Both the position numbers and the translations under genes were made by a program. A stretch of DNA of 64,000 nucleotides from Panax quinquefolius (taxonomy: Eukaryota; Streptophyta; Magnoliopsida; Apiales; Araliaceae): positions 28,178,293-28,242,292 of the forward strand of contig CM035173.1 of NCBI GenBank assembly GCA_020205615.1, read 5' to 3'. Below, in pieces: positions 12,474-24,100 of this stretch (the first letter of the stretch is position 1; each line of letters begins with the position of its first letter). The notes beneath the pieces are model-generated. The model made no database searches, was not told the DNA's origin, and was given only the letters and a program-made list of their open reading frames with translations.

Positions 12474-13416
12474 CACATATAAAACCATATAACTATATAC
12501 ATAAATATAGACACAAACGTCAACAACCAAACCCTTTCAAATCGTTGTCATCGTCACACCATCATCATCTCTCTATATATATCTCTCTCAATTGTTGAAG
12601 CTTACAGATCGGACTTCTAGGAGATCCGTATCATCCTCTTCCCCTCCGGTAAGCACCTTTCCACCCCTTATTTCTAAGCGTTTATGTAGTTATATATGTG
12701 TGAATATAAATGTTTTTTTTTCTTTTTAAAAGCCGGTATTCGGATTTTAGGGTTTCAGACTCAATTTATAATTGTTTTCACAATAAAACTATATACACTT
12801 CTTTACACATGGTTTATCTATATATATTTAATTTATATATGTTCCATCTAATTAGTTTATGTATGTCTGTCAATTATTGTCAAGTATTGATGTCACTAGA
12901 ATTATCCCCAAGGATGATATTGATGCCAAATTTTGTAGAAAAAATAGTCCTCTATTCCGTTTTAAATTACTGGCGTATGAAATTGATGGTGAAATTCAAA
13001 GTCCTTTTTTGCTTTAAATTGTTTGTTATGCTGAAAGCTTGTGATATAAGCTGGTAGTACTATCATGCTTCCACGCCTGATTGCATATAATAATGAATAT
13101 CTTCATTGAAATCATAGTATTGTTTTGGGTTTACTTATTAACCCATAAAAAAACCCAATGACCCAATCATATTATTGAAAAACATGAAAGGAGTCTAAGT
13201 AGCCCAATTACTAATTCTACATTTTCCAGCAAAATAGAGTCTTTAGAATGTGAGACAATTATAAAAATTTGACCAATACTTATTAGAATCAATCTATCTA
13301 ACAAAATACAACAGATTTTGAATTTCCCGCTCACCCTAATAAATCATCTGGGCCGTCCAAAGTTTGGGATAAATCCCACCGTCTATGTAGTGCCGGAGGC
13401 ACGGGACACAACTAGT
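12139..13416. mobile_element. Helitron-like unit with inverted hairpin termini
   Basis: Both ends carry ACTAGT followed inward by the same about 65-bp sequence in inverted orientation. The right end reads GTGCC-GGA-GGCAC (a 5-bp stem), then GGGACACAA, then CTAGT. A hairpin shortly before CTAG with T following is the signature of a Helitron 3' end; the left end is its inverted copy with mutations. A further copy of the subterminal sequence lies in direct orientation at 12234-12311. The flanks are TA-rich. No Rep/helicase frame is present. It could be one element with inverted ends or two facing copies. Confidence 0.5.
12360..12651 (+). other. Leader-like CT-rich segment with a splice-donor-like end
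   Basis: Within the Helitron-like unit there is a pyrimidine-rich stretch, an (AC)n(AT)n microsatellite at 12436-12470, and a second CT/CA-rich part ending CTCCG before GTAAGC at about 12650. This is what a 5' untranslated exon and donor look like. It could be a captured gene leader or an alternative first exon for the CWF19-like gene; transcripts would be needed to choose. Confidence 0.25.
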
Positions 13417-13539
13417 ATATATATATATATACATGTCCAAAGTTGGGATAGATCTAACCCTTTAAAAAAAACAAATCAGTTAGCTTCACTAATTTTACTT
13501 ACAAAACTTATTTGCGGGATGCGAGAGCAATGGACCTCC

Positions 13540-13775
13540 TAATTTCCATCTTTTTCCTCTTTTGTTTTAGGTCTTCAATTTCCCTTTTGACCTCTTTGTT
13601 TTGGGTCTCCGATTCCCCTCTCATTTTAGTTCTCCCTCCCTTCTCCCTCTTTCGATTTCTTCATTTTAGGTCTGCCGATTTATTGTAGCACTGGTGCTTC
13701 TCTTCCTCCCTCTGTGTCCGCCGACTTCTCGCTCCCTCCGTGGCTATCTCTTGCTACTCCTGCGATTGCTGCCAG
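13540..13775 (+). other. Candidate 5' untranslated exon of the CWF19-like gene
   Basis: A CT-rich segment ends in GCCAG|GTACC at 13775/13776, a plausible donor, and is followed by T-rich sequence typical of plant introns. The CWF19-like start codon at 21105 is preceded by a good acceptor (CACTTTCCAG at 21074-21083), so an upstream untranslated exon is likely. If this is it, the leader intron is about 7.3 kb and holds the elements at 15288-20364. This pairing is inferred only. Confidence 0.3.
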
Positions 13776-15147
13776 GTACCAAACCCTAGACCTGTTTCTT
13801 ACTCCTGAGTTACTTACTCTGTTTCTTTCTTAAACTGCATTTATATAATTGATATAGTGTCTACATTGATTTAAGCTCTTTTTGTTGTGTGGGTTTCTGA
13901 TTATTAGTGATTGTGAATATCTTCTAAAGATTAGGTTTTGTTTTGTTGGGCTTTTTGATTGTGTCTATGGGTTGTCATCTGGGTTCAGTCACGCTTAATA
14001 TTTTTTGGGTTATTTTGGTATGGGAAAATTTGATTTTAATGTGCATTTGTGGTTGTTAATTCAGTATGATTTTTATTGGGTTACTTTTTGTTTGATTTTG
14101 TTTTTTGAAGTGATGGTTTGTTGTGAGGTTGTGGATTACTTGCTTGAATCTAATTGAAAATTTATGTTTTTAGTTTTAAGGACTATATTGCTGTTCTATT
14201 TTGGAATTAAAACTTTTCCTCATAGATCTTTGGGTTTTGGGTAATGAGCAAGTAGCAACTATAATACACTTCCTTTCACCTTCATGAGATGGGCTCCCTT
14301 TCTTCCAGTCTGCTCCATATGCAAGCGATCGATTCATGCTTGCTGTATGTTTCAATCACCCCCCTTAATCTTATTCACAACTGCAAATTAACCCACTATG
14401 CATACAAGCTGCCATGGTACAAAAGGATGCTGCTTAATTTTCCAAACTACTCCTCCTAAAGCGATTGAAGTTTCATTCATAGGCTTTGAGATTATTGATG
14501 TCTCAATGTACGAAGGACAAAACAATAAGGAAGCAACAAAAAGGAACCAAAATGCAAGACCAACATATACACAATAACACCTAATTATCCACTTCCGGAA
14601 AATATAGAGTACTTATATTTTGCAATGCTATTTATGAAAATAAAAATAAATAAATAAGGAGTTTGAACACATGTTTGTTAAGAGCTTCACAGTTATAATC
14701 AGTATGGTCAAGAAGTTTGAAAACAGATCACCCTGCAATCGAGTGATGAAGAGTTTTCTGATTCTATTTCTCATGTGTCCTCCGTCCCGTATTTATCAAA
14801 ATATATTTCTTTACTGTTTTATAAGAAACATTCAAGTGTGTACGTCGAAGCGGCTAGGCTAAGCACATGGTGAAAAGATTCATGTCATGTGGGCAGAACT
14901 CTACCCCATTGGCATTGCCGTCTAGGTAGCAAAGTACCACATCCATATCTAACAAAAATATAATCCATATCACCAATTAATTTCATGTTTAGTTGGGCAT
15001 TTTGTCGAACAGGTTATGAACCCGTATTGAGATTTTAAAAACTACTTAAAATCTTCAAATAAAAGACGAGCCGAGATTGCAACGTAATCATTTACTAGAT
15101 GGAGGCCGAATTAGCTTTAAACTAGGTAGGTAGGTGATCTGTTTCAC

Positions 15148-15178
<31 letters not shown>

Positions 15179-15278
15179 TGATGACAATGAACTCGGTTTC
15201 CACACATTCAGCTTTAGACCAAGTTTGTGAATTTTAAAACCATAGAATTGCCAATTCTTAGGAATTCAATTGTTTTCT
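13776..15278. other. Non-coding, possibly leader intron
   Basis: T-rich to about 14250, then mixed AT-rich sequence with an (AT)n run at 15148-15176. No open frame of interest and no recognisable repeat. Confidence 0.4.
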
Positions 15279-15287
15279 TTTTAAGTA

Positions 15288-16470
15288 GGCTTAAATATGA
15301 ATTACTATCCTAAACTATTAGCTTTTTCACTCCGGTAATTGACCTTTTAATTTTTTCAATTAGATCATTAAACTATTAAAATTTTTCACTTCGGTCCAAT
15401 TTAAGGTTCCACGTCGCTGTCTAGACAAACTAATGCTTATGTGTAATTAAAAAAATATTATTTTAATTATATTTTCTAAACATCAAGGGTAATTACGTCA
15501 AATCATCATTAAATATAACCTAACCTAACAAATATCATTAAAATCATTCTTGTTCCTCTTTCAATTGAACTGAAAATCTACTGCTGCTTTCTCCCCCAAT
15601 ATTAAACATCTATCAGTCTCAAAAATTTCAAACATACTTTTAATTTTTCTCTTTTACTTAAAAGAACAAATAAAAAAGTCCTAAATCTACAACTTCCTTT
15701 GTTCATTATTTAATAATACCTTAAATCTCTTGCCTATGTCCTCTGTTTCTTCTTCAGATCTACCGGCTCCTTTTTTCATGATCGGAGCACAACTCTCGGC
15801 ACTTCAATAGGGGTCACCACTTTCCTTCCCATCACCTTTATAGCTCCATCTTAGCATCGTGATACCACCGGAATCTCTACCGCCAGTCTCCGGAAAGACA
15901 TGAAAAAGAACAAGCGGCGGTGACGGAGCTTTTTTTGAGGGGAAGGAAGCGATGGCGGGGGAGGCTTTGCAGCGACGACGAGTTAAAGCCGTCGAAGCTA
16001 GATAGAGCTGCTTTTGAGGAGGAAGCGATGATGGTGGAAGTTTAAGATCTGAGTTTGTATCTTTTATCTGGGTTTGCAATTGAAATTTCATTTTGGTGTT
16101 TTTTGGCTGTGTTGGATTTGGGTATGCAGGATGGTGTTCATGGTGGCTTTAGCAGGTGTGTTTGGTTTTGGTCAGTTGGGAGGAACAAGGATGATGTTAA
16201 TGATATTTGTTAGGTTTGGTTATATTTAATGATGATTTGACTTATTTACCTTTTGATGTTTAGAAATTATAATTAAAATAATAATTTTTAATTACACAAA
16301 CATTAGTTTGCCTAGTCAGCGGGCTACATCATTAATTTATGGCGTGACAACTTAAATTGGACCGAAGTGGAATTTTTTTAATAATTTAATGATCTGATTG
16401 AAAAAATTAAAAGGTCAATTACCGAAGAGGAAAAACACTAATAGTTAGGATAATAATTCATATTTAAGCC
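15288..16470. mobile_element. Non-autonomous Mutator-like element with long inverted ends
   Basis: The left end GGCTTAAATATGAATTA and the right end TAATTCATATTTAAGCC are inverted, and the homology continues inward for roughly 270-280 bp (15288 to about 15560 and about 16185 to 16470). The element is flanked by a perfect 9-bp direct repeat TTTTAAGTA (15279-15287 and 16471-16479), the target-duplication length of Mutator elements. No transposase frame is present. The middle is richer in G+C than its surroundings and has exon-like sequence, including a 95-codon minus-strand frame (15804-16091), so this could be a Pack-MULE carrying a host gene fragment; I do not recognise the source. Confidence 0.85.
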
Positions 16471-16479
16471 TTTTAAGTA

Positions 16480-16971
16480 ATACTAATAATTAGTTAATTA
16501 AAATTGATAAGACATAAATTAATTCATTTCCCAACTTTTAGACATCTATATTCCAAAATTTCACAATTTGATTTTAGTTGTTTCCTCATCTTAAAATTTC
16601 AATTATAGATCCTATCTTTTAAACAACTTAATTAATATTTTAATTTATGGTTATTAAGGTAATTTAGATACTCTTTTCGGTAATTGCTTAGATCAAACTC
16701 ACTTACAATTTTCAAAATAAACTGGCTCATTATCTATATTCTTATAAAGATCTATTCTATTCGCTTTCCTATTTTTCTTTCTCCATTTATTTGTGTAACT
16801 GTCCCAAATAGTTTTAACTCCTATTCAATTTTATAAGTAATTAAGCAACAAGATTTGAATTATACAGAAAAATGTCACTTGAAAATAGAAATAACAAATG
16901 AATCGATTTAATGGATAATTAATAAATGAATAATTTTATATAGGTTTAGTATTAGGTAAATTTAAGAGAAT
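16480..16971. other. AT-rich non-coding sequence
   Basis: No gene or recognisable repeat seen between the Mutator-like element and the next Helitron-like unit. Confidence 0.4.
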
Positions 16972-17069
16972 ACTAGTGTTCAACCCATGGACCTATAAAA
17001 ATTCTATTACTCTTTATAGTGGGGTATATATATATATATGCGTATGTATATTTATAATCTTTATTACTC

Positions 17070-17101
<32 letters not shown>

Positions 17102-17755
17102 CTTAAATATAAATTATTGTCCTTTTTCACTTTCCAATTGAAGACGTGAAACCCTGATTAGACCCATTTGCAACTTATGTATAATTAAAAAAAGATTGTT
17201 TTAATATTCTTTTACACATTTAATAATCATTATACATTTGAGGAAAATTTGTCAAACTATTTTATATTCAAAATTTAAAACTTAAAAAAAAAAATCACTC
17301 CTTAAATCATCAGGTAAACAAATCAATGCAATCCTCTTCTTTCCATAAACCCATATCTTTTATTCATATTGGTGTTGTTAATTTAATGTTTTAGGTAAAT
17401 AATGAGCATGTAGAGAATTTTGATGGACAAGTAAATAATGAGCATGTAGATATTGGAGCTGTCAATTTAATGTTTTAGGCAAATAATGTGCATGTAGCGA
17501 ATTTTGAAGGACAAGTAAATAATGAGCATGTAGATACAATTTGTGGCAAAATTCTTGACCTCTTTGCATTTTGGGTGGGGTGTATGTTGATTAGAAATTT
17601 TCTAATTTACAACAAATAATTACGAAATTTTCTAATTTTTATCAAATATATACTCTTTTCACATTGTCAACTCACATTTTTTATTTAGATTCATCTTTAG
17701 GTATTAAATAATTACACGAGTATTTGTAGTGCCGGAGGCATGGGTTAACCCTAGT
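16972..17755. mobile_element. Second Helitron-like unit
   Basis: The right end reads GTAGTGCCGGAGGCATGGG, then TTAACCCTAGT at 17755, closely related to the end at 13416. The left end (ACTAGT at 16972, then GTTCAACCCATGG) is the inverted equivalent, diverged. (AT)n runs lie beside the left terminus inside the unit (17024-17040, 17079-17101) and just outside the right one (17758-17780). No coding capacity. It is a short non-autonomous relative of the 12139-13416 unit. Confidence 0.45.
17390..17537 (+). repeat. Two tandem copies of a 74-bp unit
   Basis: AATTTAATGTTTTAGG begins at 17390 and again at 17464. Each unit contains two copies of a shorter motif, AAATAATG(A/T)GCATGTAG, so four copies of it lie within 150 bp. 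It belongs to the interior of the second Helitron-like unit. Confidence 0.8.
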
Positions 17756-18648
17756 ATATTATATATATATATATATATATATTCTTCTATGCATGTACAT
17801 ATATTTTTATAATTAATATTTTAATTAATTATAAAAATTCAACTTGATATATATTTTGATTTTTTAAATTAACTTATGAAATTTAAAGTTAATACTATAA
17901 TCTTATTTTAATTTTGCAAGAAACCAATATATAATTAACAATATTTTAAAGCTAACATGTACTATACTAAAACTAAAACAAATCTTTGTAGAAACAAATC
18001 TGGTTAAAATTTCTCACCCTCTCACTTTCATTCTGGAAGAAATTGAAGAATTGAAATCGTAACCCACAGAAACAAATCCTTGTAGAAAATGAAGAATCGA
18101 AGCAACAAGCAAAAAAAGTGAAGAGTCGAACTCAAGGCAACGAATGTGAAGATTCAAATTCCTAAAAGTCAGGTAATTTGTTTCTAAAATCCTAATTTAT
18201 CACCGAAAAACCTAATCTTACCTCTATGAATAAAAATCAACTCTTCTTTGTTGCTTCGGTGTGGATTCTTGGGTGACTCTTAAATAATGAGTCTCGTAGT
18301 GTAACTGAAGAAATTTTTGGTGAGTGTTCAAGTTATTTTCATCAAATTTGTGCCAACCATACTTAACACATCAAATTTCAAGAGATAAATATTGTGCGTT
18401 TGATTTACTTTGTCTCGTGGATGGTTTCTTCTAATCAGGTTATAAATTGTTGGCGATAAATATGCAATTTAAGGTTGCTACTCCACATTCTGGATTAAGC
18501 CAAAATATTAAAGAAGTCCCTATTTAGTGATACATCTCACATACTAATTTCAACTGCTAAAACAATTTCCATTCAGAAAAGTAATATAACAAATTTCCCT
18601 TTACCTTTGTTGTTAGCGTAAAATTTTTAATGTGAAGTTTATTATATG
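17756..18648. other. AT-rich non-coding sequence
   Basis: No convincing gene. 18060-18180 has purine-rich, exon-like sequence (GAAG/GAATC repeats) without an open frame. Confidence 0.4.
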
Positions 18649-18682
18649 TGATGGGGACTTAAGTCAAGGACAAAGAAGAGAT

Positions 18683-18694
18683 TGGTATCAGAGC
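18683..18694 (+). other. Primer-binding site (tRNA-iMet)
   Basis: Exact TGGTATCAGAGC directly after the residual 5' LTR, marking the start of the internal region. Confidence 0.75.
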
Positions 18695-19111
18695 TTAAGA
18701 TTTCTCCATTAATTTTTCAATTTTTGGGAGATATTGGTTTTTAAAAAATAAATAAAATGCATTGCCGGAATTACTGTTCATCGTCGAAGTTATTGTTCAT
18801 CGCCGCAGTACTGTTCATCGCCGCTAGTTTACGAAAAAATAGGAGAAGAAGGGCTACTTGTGGCGGCTGCTTTATGATTGTGTTAATAAGAAAATATGGT
18901 AACCCTAATCTTATAAATATCTTTTCCAAAATTGCAGATTAAACCCATGGTTTTCTTACCTTATCAATTTTAGTCGTGTAGTTTATACATTTTTCACTTA
19001 TACCCTTTCATCCTTTCTAAACCAGCTCCTACAGTTTTTGAATTCATACCTTAGCCCTTATTCTTTATTTTCCTTTAAGTTAGGCCCATAACTTATCAAA
19101 AAAAACACCCA

Positions 19112-19674
19112 ATGTCTCAAGCCACTAGAGAATTGATTATCGAAGTAAAAGAGTATATTAGGTTTCTTGATGATGAAAGTGATCGAATATACTACTTTAT
19201 TAATGCATGTGGTCATAGATATTTGAAACACAAGCAGGAAGAGCTTATATGGGATATGGTTGAAGCACAAAATTACCTTGAAAAATTAGAACGTCGATAT
19301 TAAGATGAAAAAAGGAAAGCTGATGCAAGGAAACGTCAATAAGATGAAACAAGTAAACGTTAACAAGTTGAAGCAAGAGAGGCCACACAAAGAGTGATTT
19401 CTAAATGTTCTTCTATAAAAGATGACATATCTTTATTAAAAGATGGCATATCTTCTATAAAATAAGACCTTATTGATTTGCGAGCACATCTTCGAGCAGA
19501 GCAAGAGAAAGAAAAAAAGGATGTTCTAAATTTTGGGGCTACAGACAGTTGTGATGTGTCCATGGAAATTCTTGAAGTTCCAAAAGTTGAACCGGAGATT
19601 CTGTATGAGGAACAAATTGAGGAAACATTTAACGTTGCTTTGGAGTTGTTCGTTACCGAGGAAAGGACGATTTG
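19112..19674 (+). pseudogene. Broken coiled-coil, gag-like frame of the short LTR element
   Basis: An ATG at 19112 opens 63 codons rich in E, K and R with heptad-like spacing. The frame then continues through stop codons (TAA at about 19301, again near 19340 and 19465) into an acidic, charged stretch up to 19674. The arrangement between a primer site and a 3' LTR suggests a gag relic, but I see no CCHC knuckle or retrotransposon gag signature, so the family is unassigned. Too many stops to be a functional host gene. Confidence 0.4.
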
Positions 19675-20364
19675 AGAAGTTGATCCAATCCAAGTTGACA
19701 TTGTTGACTTCGTTGTTCCAGAAAGCTTATTTTCAACGCCTTTGAATACAAAAGTGATGCTCTCGTCAATTCTCTTTCCAAAAATTTTTGAGTATTACCT
19801 CATGATGATGTTGTCAAAGGTGTTCCAAAATGTTCCGTTGCAGAGGAATTCATTGCTTATTATTTCATATTATAGAACTCGAGGTCGAGTTTTCTCCAAC
19901 TAGAGGAGACTAATGGGGACTCTAAGTCTAGGACAAAGAAGAGATTTTTTATATTTATTATTTGGAGTTTTTATTATGTTTAATATAAAAGTCGTTGATG
20001 TGATTTATGTATTTTATTTATTAGTGGGGATTTAGGGATATTAATTAGTAATTAGGAATTTTTAATGTTTAGTAAGAGTACCTTAGTCTTTTAGTACTTT
20101 TATTATTCTCCAAGTAACATTAGGATTTTAAGTCTCTTTAAATAGTGATGTAATCCCCACAAGTCTTGGAGACTACGGATTATTGATATTGAAATTGATT
20201 ATTTCATTCATACCGTAGAAGTATCCTAATGTAGAGGTATTTTATCTATCTTGGTGTTGATACGTGGAGTGGATACACTTGAGAGATCCTAGTGGTCTAA
20301 AACGTGGAGTTTAGATCCTAGTTTATTTTTCGTTAATTCTTCATCCCAGATCTGTCCTACATCA

Positions 20365-21083
20365 TATGTAGTATGCACTTCAGGCAATCAAATAGCACGC
20401 AGTTTGACACTTATGGCTTTTTTTGAAGCACACCAGCCTATATATGATCTAGAAAGTTTTGGCAGTTCCTGTCAACACGGACCACTTAAAATTGATATTT
20501 CAGTTTGATTTGAACTGTTCAATGCTGGCTAACAAATTACCTCAGTGAAGCAAAAGGTATTTTGGTTTAATACAGTTACTCCAGCCAGAATTTGACCAAG
20601 CTTTTAAGACTTTGATTACCATTTCATTTAATCCCTTAATTTTCGTTTTATCCGACTTTTGCATAATTCGAATCATTCTACATAGTAGATATATACAAAT
20701 GTATAATATAATATAATCATACTGCCCTGTAGCTGGTTATGAGCTTTAATATCAAAATCATACTGTTGTGTATGTTTAGCAGCCATTCTGATATGTGGAC
20801 GCACCGACATGCTCATTTATGTATTTTTTACTTAAATGATTTATATGATCTCCCAAGTTTATTTCCATACTTGCTATTTTGATATCCAAAATTTAAATCT
20901 CTTTAAACAGTTTGGAAGTTGTAGTTTATGAATTTTGCCTGATTTTATTTACTATTATTTTGTGATTTAATTATATTTATGTGCTTCAATTCTGTATGAG
21001 ATTATTTTTTGAGCTGGCGATTCCTTTCCCTTTTTATACTGGTCCTTCAGGATACCTTAAATTTACTGTACTACACTTTCCAG
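20365..21083. other. Non-coding sequence upstream of the CWF19-like start
   Basis: T-rich, intron-like sequence ending in the acceptor CACTTTCCAG at 21083. No gene seen. Confidence 0.5.
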
Positions 21084-21104
21084 TTGGGACAAAGGAGAGA
21101 GAAG

Positions 21105-24100
21105 ATGCTATCAGGGTTAAAATTCATACCTCGCGATAAAATTGATAAAGTAAAGACTGATTCTCTTCAAACTAAATTATTTCAGTTTCACTTACATATT
21201 TGTATAGCATTGAAAGAATTATGACTTTTGTTAGGTTAAACAAGACAATTTGGATGATTCTGCAGAAGAGCGTAAGAAGTCGAGTAGTAGGAAGAAAAAA
21301 GATAGAACAAAGAAGGAGAGGTCTCGTTTCGATAGTTCAGATGATGAAGACTTAGAGCTAATAAAGAAAAGGTCTCAAAAGAAAAAGAAGTGGTATGCTT
21401 CTGATGATGATCTATCATCATCTTCAGATGAAAGTAAAACTGAGAGCGATTACAATGATAAGAAAAAAAGAAAGAAAAATAAGAAAAGGCCAAAGAAAAA
21501 ATCCAAGGATAGCTCAGAAGATGAAGAGAGAAATGATGGCGACAAATCTCATATCCTAAATGATAAGGATATTGGTAGGAGAGAGATGGGATTGGATTGG
21601 ATGCTCAGACCAAAAGACGACAATGAAAAGAAGTCTGAAAGAATTTCTGACCATCAGCCAGAGGAATCTCCGATTCAAGAGGTATTTCTTTGCTGTATAA
21701 CCTTTTATTTCTTTAGTACTGATTCACTTTTGATCATTAATTTTATGTTTTGATATAGCTAGAAATGATTAGTTATTCATAATTTCTTATTCTGTTAATT
21801 TTTCATTTGGTAAAAAGTTTCTGCGAATATTTTTCTTATACAGCATTTGCGAAGTTGTGTTTTTTGTTCATTGTTTTTACTGTATTTACCTTGTTCTGAA
21901 GTAAATAAAAATAGAATTCATATAGAATCTCCTTCAAATTTGTTTGGATATGGCTAGAGATTGCAGGTACCTTGTTGTATCAATGCTATTGTAGCCGATC
22001 AATGATCATGAGATAATCTCTCATGATCTCATTATTGTGAAATGATGTTTTATCTCCCCCGCTTCCTAGCCAAGTTTTAGGCCAAGTGGTTAATGATGAA
22101 CTTTTCTTTTAGATCTTTCCATGCAACGATGCTAATGTGGCATCTATTTGCTGGGCCTTTTGCTAGGGGTGACTTGCTGAGGTGAGCAATTTCTACAACT
22201 AAGACCAAAGTTTAGATAATAATAGATATATACGGGAATTGGATATAGGGGCAACCCCTTTGTACAAATAACACCAAATCATATTTATATACTTGGTCCA
22301 CCCCTCTCAGAATCCTCAACTTAGAAAGACTGCGGTGGGTAATTTTTTTTATATTATCTTTTATTGCTACTAGATTCAAGAGTTTTAGTAGTGCAGATTT
22401 AGATTGATGAAGCTACTGTATCATATAATAGAGTTTTTTCATCAACTTAGTTTAGAGTGAGTGATTATGGTTTCCACCTCATATTACATGATAATATCTT
22501 GCTTTTCTATACTCGATGTGTATTCGTACGAGTGTACTTGCATGCTTGTGTGTGCAGAGGCTTGTGCAATTCTAATGTATGCAAAACACATTTGCTATGG
22601 TTTCTGCTTAATGCTTTAATCAGGTCCTTTCTTGTGTGGATGGTTTTATGAAAAACATTTGCTAGAACTTAGAAGATAATGCGGATGTTTGTAGCTTATA
22701 CACTAATCCTCTTTCATTCTTATCAGATCAAGAAACTAAATCCCAGAGAACTAAATCCATATTTGAAGGATAACGGCAGAGGTTATCCAGAAGATACAAG
22801 CGACATGAAGGCTGGAGGTGACCATCTTTTATCTTCTTCTGTTATAGGGGATGGAGGTGCAAGTTGGAGACTGAAAGCTTTGAAGCGTGCTAAAGAGCAA
22901 GCAGCTCGTGAAGGGCGCAAACTTGACGATGTATGCTATTTGAGCTTTCTAATTAAGCCACCGCTACTTCATCAGTCTTGATTAAATTTATATGTAATGC
23001 ACTATAACTTTACAGGTTGTTGAAGAGCGATGGGATTCTCTAGGTCAACTGGCAGTTTCTGTGGCATCACGTACTGCTGCCCCATCCCATGCTCATCTAA
23101 ACGCTATTAAAAATAGGAAGAGGGGACCAATAGATGAAAAACAAACAGTTGCAGACACACCAACTGAGAGGACCACTGAGAAGGTACTTGGACATTATTG
23201 TCTAGCATTATTATTGAGAAATGGAAGCATAGCTGTATAGAACTCATGTTGTTAAATGTATGAAAATTTTAAACCCTAGCATAACAACCTGATTAGTTGG
23301 ATCTAGTATAATTGACATAAATTATGTACTTGTCAACTGAATCATGAGCAATAATATTTCTATTATAAATATTAATTTAATTCAGTCTTGAACATACATC
23401 CAACATAATTGGCTCAGAGAATAAATAAATCTTATTGTTCTTCATTGCTATGTTTAGCATCTTCTAACAGTGAAACTGTCAACACCTGCAGAATGCATCA
23501 ATCCGTCATCATAACATGAGAGTTCCTAAAATGCATGATTCATTATCATGGGGGAAGCGGAAAAGTCATAGTATGTCCACTGAAGATGCTGGCCTCATCT
23601 CTTCGACACTCACAAGTCTAAATAAGTTTTCTAATGATGGAAGCTTCATGTCTGAAGTCACCCGTCGACGGCACACTGATTCTGGAACAAAGCGTGAGAG
23701 AGAAATGGAGTCAGAAGTGGTTTTATTTGAATCAGAGAAACTTGGTGAAGATGATGCAGTTGTTAAACCTGCAATGAGTGCAAATCAAATAGCTGCTAAA
23801 GTAATGCAGCTTCGTGTGAAAGGAAAGCATGAAGAGGCCGATAATCTTCTGGTGCACAACTAATCTGCTTATACATCTCTACCCTTGTTTTGACCCCATA
23901 TGCACATGCGCAACCAATCTGCTAATTCATTATTGTTGATCTTTCTTTCTATATGTTGTTACAGAAAGAAACAGAGAAAATCAAAGCACAGACCTGTGCT
24001 CAGGAAGTTGCAAGTAGACCACAAGAGGATGGACACGCACACAGGTACTTTTGCATCTGCCATTTGTTAATTTCTTTCATGACCAGATGCCCTCAACTAG

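Larger units (their letters stand above)
18649..20364 (+). mobile_element. Short non-autonomous LTR element with a collapsed 5' LTR
   Basis: A full 3' LTR (19911-20364, starting TAATGGGGAC and ending CCTACATCA) matches a tiny 5' LTR remnant at 18649-18682 (TGATGGGGAC, then AGGACAAAGAAGAGATT). A perfect initiator tRNA-Met primer site, TGGTATCAGAGC, follows at 18683-18694. TATGT occurs at both outer edges (18645-18649 and 20365-20369), which fits a 5-bp target duplication overlapping the first LTR base. The interior encodes only a broken gag-like frame. The 5' LTR has evidently lost most of its length by an internal deletion. Confidence 0.7.

Noticed and set aside
15804..16091. 95-codon minus-strand frame as a gene
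   Set aside because: Inside a Mutator-like element, low-complexity composition, no recognised domain; treated as possible captured fragment only.
19112..19300. 63-codon charged frame as an independent small host gene
   Set aside because: It continues through stops into more of the same sequence and is bracketed by a primer site and an LTR, so a retroelement gag relic is more likely.
22457..22651. 64-codon frame in a CWF19-like intron
   Set aside because: Lies in intron 2 between well supported exons; no homology seen.
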